Made by a program: the position numbers and the translations under genes. Shown piece after piece: positions 60,742 to 64,000 of a stretch of DNA of 64,000 bases; positions within the stretch are counted from its first letter, which is position 1; each line of letters opens with the position of its first letter. A model generated the notes under the pieces. It did not search any database and was not told the DNA's origin. It saw nothing but the letters and a program-made list of their open reading frames with translations. The stretch is from Micromonospora inositola. Lineage in GTDB: Bacteria > Actinomycetota > Actinomycetes > Mycobacteriales > Micromonosporaceae. The DNA lies in contig NZ_LT607754.1 in the NCBI RefSeq assembly GCF_900090285.1, positions 4,118,001-4,182,000 on the forward strand, in the 5' to 3' direction.

Positions 60742-62429
60742 GTTTTCGGCTACGGGTGCTCTGGCTGGTCATCCTCGTCGCGGTGAGCGCGACCGCGGCG
60801 ACCGCGTGGCTGACCCTGCGGCAGGCCTCGCAACAGATCAACGACTCGGCCACCACCGACCGGGCGCAACTCGACCAGGTCGTCGGCCGACTCAGGACGT
60901 ACGGCAGCCAGCACGGCACCTGGGAGGGCGTGCCCGACCTGGTGCAGGCCCTGCGCGCCCAGACCGGTCAGCGGATCCACCTGGTCGCCGACACGGGTGA
61001 CGTGATCGTGGACACGGACACCCAGGAGAACCGCACCGCCCGGCCGCTGGGCACGATGGTCGGGTTCGTCGACCCGCGGCCGGTATTGAATCTGGCCGCA
61101 TTGCCAGCGGAGCCGGCCCGGGAGAAAGGCGTGGTCCTCGCGATCGCCGCCTACCGCACCGGCGTGCTGTTCGCGGCCTGCCTGACCCGGGAATCCGTCC
61201 CTGTTGTTGCTTCACCCACCAGCACGGGAGTTCCGCAGTTCGACGCCGACCTGGGCGCGGCCGACGTGCGCGATCGCCAGGGCGTCGACGAGATCGTCGA
61301 CGGCTGTCGCGACGCCGCGGCCGAGCCGGACCGGGACCGGGCGGCCGGCGCCGACCGGGTGCAGGACTGTGGCGCCCTGACGGCGGTGGAACCACTGGAT
61401 TCCTGCTTGGCCCAGGCCTTTACCAACCAGATCAGTGACGTCGCGCCGATACCCGCCCGGGTCTACCTCGGCGCTCGCGGCGATCCGGCGTCCGCGCTGG
61501 CGGCCGGTCCGCTGCTCGCCGCGGCGGCGGGCGTTGCGACGGTCGCGGTCATCGGCACCGTGCTGCTGAGCCGGCGAGTGCTGCGCCCCATCGACACGCT
61601 CACCACGGCCGCTCAGCGGCTCGGCCGGGGCGACCTCGCCGGACGGGTGCCGGTGCGGGGCAACGACGAGCTGGCGGAGTTGGCCCGGTCGTTCAACCGG
61701 ATGGCCGACTCCCTGCAGCGCGGGGAGGAGCGGCAACGCCGGCTGGTCGCCGACGTCGCACATGAACTGCGCACCCCGCTGGCCAACCTGCGCGGCTATC
61801 TCGAGGCGCTCTCCGATGGCGTGATCACGCCGGACCAGGAGCTCTACGCCTCGCTGCTCGAAGAGGCGGTGCTGCAACAGCGCATCGTCGATGACCTGCA
61901 GGACCTGGCCCTGGCTGAGGCCGGCAACCTGGCGTACCACCGGGTCACCGTGGATCTGGCCGAACTCCTGGAGACCTGCCGCACCGCCCACCACGCCCGG
62001 GCGGAGTCAGCCGGGGTGTCGTTGCGCGTGGCGGCCGAGCCGGTTGCGGTACACGCCGATCCCGACCGGCTCCGCCAGGTGGTGGGCAATCTCGTCACCA
62101 ACGCACTACGGGCGACCGCTGCGGGCGGCAGCGTCCGGCTGGTCGCGAGCCGCACCGACACGCAGGCGATCGTCCAGGTCGTCGACACCGGCTCGGGAAT
62201 CGCAGCGGACGCGCTGCCGCATGTGTTCGACCGGTTCTGGCGGGCCGACGCCGCACGGGGCCGCCGTACCGGGGGCAGTGGCCTCGGCCTCGCCATCGCC
62301 CGGCAGATCGTCACCGATCACCAGGGCACCATCACGGTCGCGAGTGAGGCCGGCGTCGGGACGACATTCACCATCACGCTTCCCCTTCCGACTAAGGGAC
62401 GTCTCGTAACCCCGGCGTCTGTCTGTTGA
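60738..62429 (+). CDS. VanS-like sensor histidine kinase with large Cys-containing outside domain
   Basis: GTG at 60738; 563 residues. TM1 (LRVLWLVILVAVSATAATAW) and TM2 near residues 255-277 (LLAAAAGVATVAVIGTVLLS) enclose an outside domain of about 220 residues with four Cys (FAACL, VDGCRD, VQDCGAL, LDSCLA), able to form two disulfides. HAMP (RRVLRPIDTLTTAAQRLGRG), HisKA with His342 (VADVAHELRTPLANLRGYLE), HATPase with NLVTNALRA, DTGSGIAADALPHVFDRFWR and GGSGLGLAIA follow. Typical VanS sensors of actinomycetes have short outside loops, so the ligand may differ from vancomycin. Confidence 0.94.
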   Translation: MSFRLRVLWLVILVAVSATAATAWLTLRQASQQINDSATTDRAQLDQVVGRLRTYGSQHGTWEGVPDLVQALRAQTGQRIHLVADTGDVIVDTDTQENRTARPLGTMVGFVDPRPVLNLAALPAEPAREKGVVLAIAAYRTGVLFAACLTRESVPVVASPTSTGVPQFDADLGAADVRDRQGVDEIVDGCRDAAAEPDRDRAAGADRVQDCGALTAVEPLDSCLAQAFTNQISDVAPIPARVYLGARGDPASALAAGPLLAAAAGVATVAVIGTVLLSRRVLRPIDTLTTAAQRLGRGDLAGRVPVRGNDELAELARSFNRMADSLQRGEERQRRLVADVAHELRTPLANLRGYLEALSDGVITPDQELYASLLEEAVLQQRIVDDLQDLALAEAGNLAYHRVTVDLAELLETCRTAHHARAESAGVSLRVAAEPVAVHADPDRLRQVVGNLVTNALRATAAGGSVRLVASRTDTQAIVQVVDTGSGIAADALPHVFDRFWRADAARGRRTGGSGLGLAIARQIVTDHQGTITVASEAGVGTTFTITLPLPTKGRLVTPASVC

Positions 62430-62576
62430 GGACGATCGTCGAGGATGCCTGGGTGCAGGTGATCTCCCGGAGCCATCCTGCACCAGCAGGCTGACAGAAC
62501 CCATTAGATGAGCGCGTTGATCTTGCACGTCGGTGCTTTGTTCCGCCGCCGGATCGTGGTGTGGCATGGTGTCCGG

Positions 62577-63760
62577 GTGATCGACAGTCGTGGGGCGTTG
62601 GAGGCCCTGGTCCGACATGCCGTGGAGCTTGAGGACGACTACGAGGACATCGTGGCGACCGTCACGGCATTGTCGACGTGCGGGGACACCACGTTGGTAC
62701 CCGCGCTGCAGGAGACACTGGACCGGTTCCTCGACGAGGGGAACTTCTACGGTCGCGACTTGATTGCCGGTGTCCTGGCCGGCATCGAGGGTGTGGCGGG
62801 GCTGCCGGTGCTGCTGCGCGCCTCTGCGCGTGATCTCGGGGACGACCAGGACAGCTTGCAGGCCGAGATCATCGAGCTACTGCACGCGGACCGGGCGGCC
62901 AGCCGGTGCTTGCTGCTTGAGTTCGCCACGGGTGATACGCCCGAGCTGCGCCGCGAGGGGCTGTGGGCGCTTGGGTTCGTCGTCGAAGCGCAGGATGTCG
63001 AGCTGCTGGCCGCGGCCGCGACCGACTCCGACCCGAAGGTCAGGTCCATGGCGATCGGCTCGATCCCTGACCCCGCCGGCGACGAGCGGGCATTCGGTGC
63101 GGTCGTTCTGGCGTTGCGTGACCCGGACGAGCAGGTGCGGGTGGCGGCGGCGAGCCGGCTTGGCTACACCGGCCGGGCTGACGCGGTTGCGCCGCTCGTT
63201 GCCCTCGCCGCCGACCGGGCACCGCAGGTACGCTCCATGGTCGCGTACGCACTTGGGCGGCTCGGTGGGGACGAGGCGACCCCGGCCCTGCTGGAGCTGC
63301 TCGACGACTCCGACGGCACGTCCGCGAGTGCGCCGCGGAAGCCCTCGGCTCGGTTGGCGGGCACGCCGCGGTAGATGCGCTACTGGCGCTGGCTGCCGCC
63401 GACGACCCGCAGCTGCGAGTCCAGGCCGCCAAAGCACTCGCGAAGGCGGTCGACTCCGATCCCCGCGTGACACCACGGCTCACGATGCTGGCGCAAGACG
63501 ATGAGGCGGCGGTACGGGCGGCCACCATTAGCGGACTCGCCAGCGCCGGCGGCGAGCCATCGCACTGGGGGCAGCTTCTTGTCGAGTTGGCGGACGACCC
63601 GGACCCTACGGTCCGGCAGCGGGTCGCGGTTGTGGCGCGACATCTCGCGCCCGACGCTGCCCCGGACATCCTCCACCGCTATGCCAGCGACCCCGACCAG
63701 ACCCTGCGCCGGCTCGCCGACACCGAGCTGAACCGACTGACCAACCCCACCACCCGCTAA
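62577..63760 (+). pseudogene. HEAT-repeat protein, single frameshift
   Basis: GTG at 62577 (VIDSRGALEALVRHAVELED) or ATG at 62508. The protein is a chain of HEAT units: AVVLALRDPDEQVRVAAASR, LGYTGRADAVAPLVALAADR, APQVRSMVAYALGRLGGDEA. Near 63318 one base is missing (GGCAC|GTCCGC); beyond it the series continues in another frame as VRECAAEALGSVGGHAAVDA, LLALAAADDPQLRVQAAKAL and ends RLADTELNRLTNPTTR. Restored length is about 394 residues. HEAT solenoids mediate protein binding; partner unknown. It may be a sequencing slip. Confidence 0.75.
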
Positions 63761-64000
63761 GCCGACAACCACCGGTGATCCACAGGCGAATCGCGGCGCC
63801 CGAAAGACGAGCCGAAAAGCGTCCGCTCATCGGCTGACCGTGCGCAACCGCCGAGCAGCCAACGCGCGCTCGGCGGCAGATCAGTCCACGTGATCTCGGC
63901 CGTGGAGGACGTGGATCGGGCGTGCTCATGTTGGCCAGCTATCGGACCGAGTCGGGTTGTCGTCTCCAAAGCGCAACTGATGGTTGCACGAGCCCGACCT
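63761..64000. other. window end, no gene seen
   Basis: 240 bp with a short minus-strand reading (ITWTDLPPSARWLLGG) that I cannot assign. Confidence 0.4.

Overview
The window is high-GC DNA from an actinobacterium. GTG/TTG starts, GTGA/ATGA gene overlaps, Lsr2, LAL-type regulators, NarL-type two-component pairs and terminators without T-runs all fit. The gene mix (proline-rich TPR protein, PknB-type kinase, van-like cluster) suggests Micromonosporaceae, but this is inferred by eye and not proven.

Layout. 1-3.2 kb: the start of a TPR/proline-rich protein, tRNA-Leu(GAG), and a decayed large serine recombinase whose C-terminal codons run into the tRNA 3' end; next to it is a cut-off TetR gene. 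3.4-11.4 kb: a secreted DUF1080 protein, a nitronate monooxygenase, and a TrmB/LuxR hybrid regulator divergent from a large secreted subtilase. 11.4-20.4 kb: IS3 fragments, the first NarL-type two-component system (TCS), a metalloprotease relic split by an IS110-type element, a CapA-like lipoprotein, a decayed tyrosine integrase and a Lys/Ala-rich DNA-binding protein. 20.6-28.2 kb: a broken DUF6924 gene, a LAL regulator, and a copper-type locus with duplicated HMA-domain genes (one without its metal cysteines), membrane proteins, a GNAT and a CopA stump, then lsr2. 28.3-34.7 kb: LRR, hypothetical and small membrane proteins, and a polysaccharide-deacetylase-like lipoprotein. 34.7-38.7 kb: a nitrilase-family hydrolase, an APC permease and a divergent TetR gene, bounded by two directly repeated IS6-like ends. 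38.8-51 kb: three more TCS, a Ser/Thr kinase, and many stumps. 51.8-55.6 kb: BON protein, a solitary groEL with tandem CIRCE boxes, and a second serine-recombinase relic. 55.2-62.4 kb: a tightly overlapping operon [55-aa ORF]-alr-ddl-murG-vanX-acyltransferase stump, divergent from an OmpR-type response regulator and a kinase. 62.5-63.8 kb: a frameshifted HEAT-repeat protein.

Two themes stand out. First, four NarL/DesK-type kinase-regulator pairs each lie head-to-head, 156-178 bp away, with a single polytopic membrane protein gene. Second, the 55-62 kb cluster looks like an inducible, self-contained set for making and editing the D-Ala-D-X end of peptidoglycan precursors, with its own MurG paralogue. 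It resembles glycopeptide-resistance clusters but has no vanH. The rest is heavily marked by decayed mobile elements and truncated genes; part of the frameshift load could be sequencing error.
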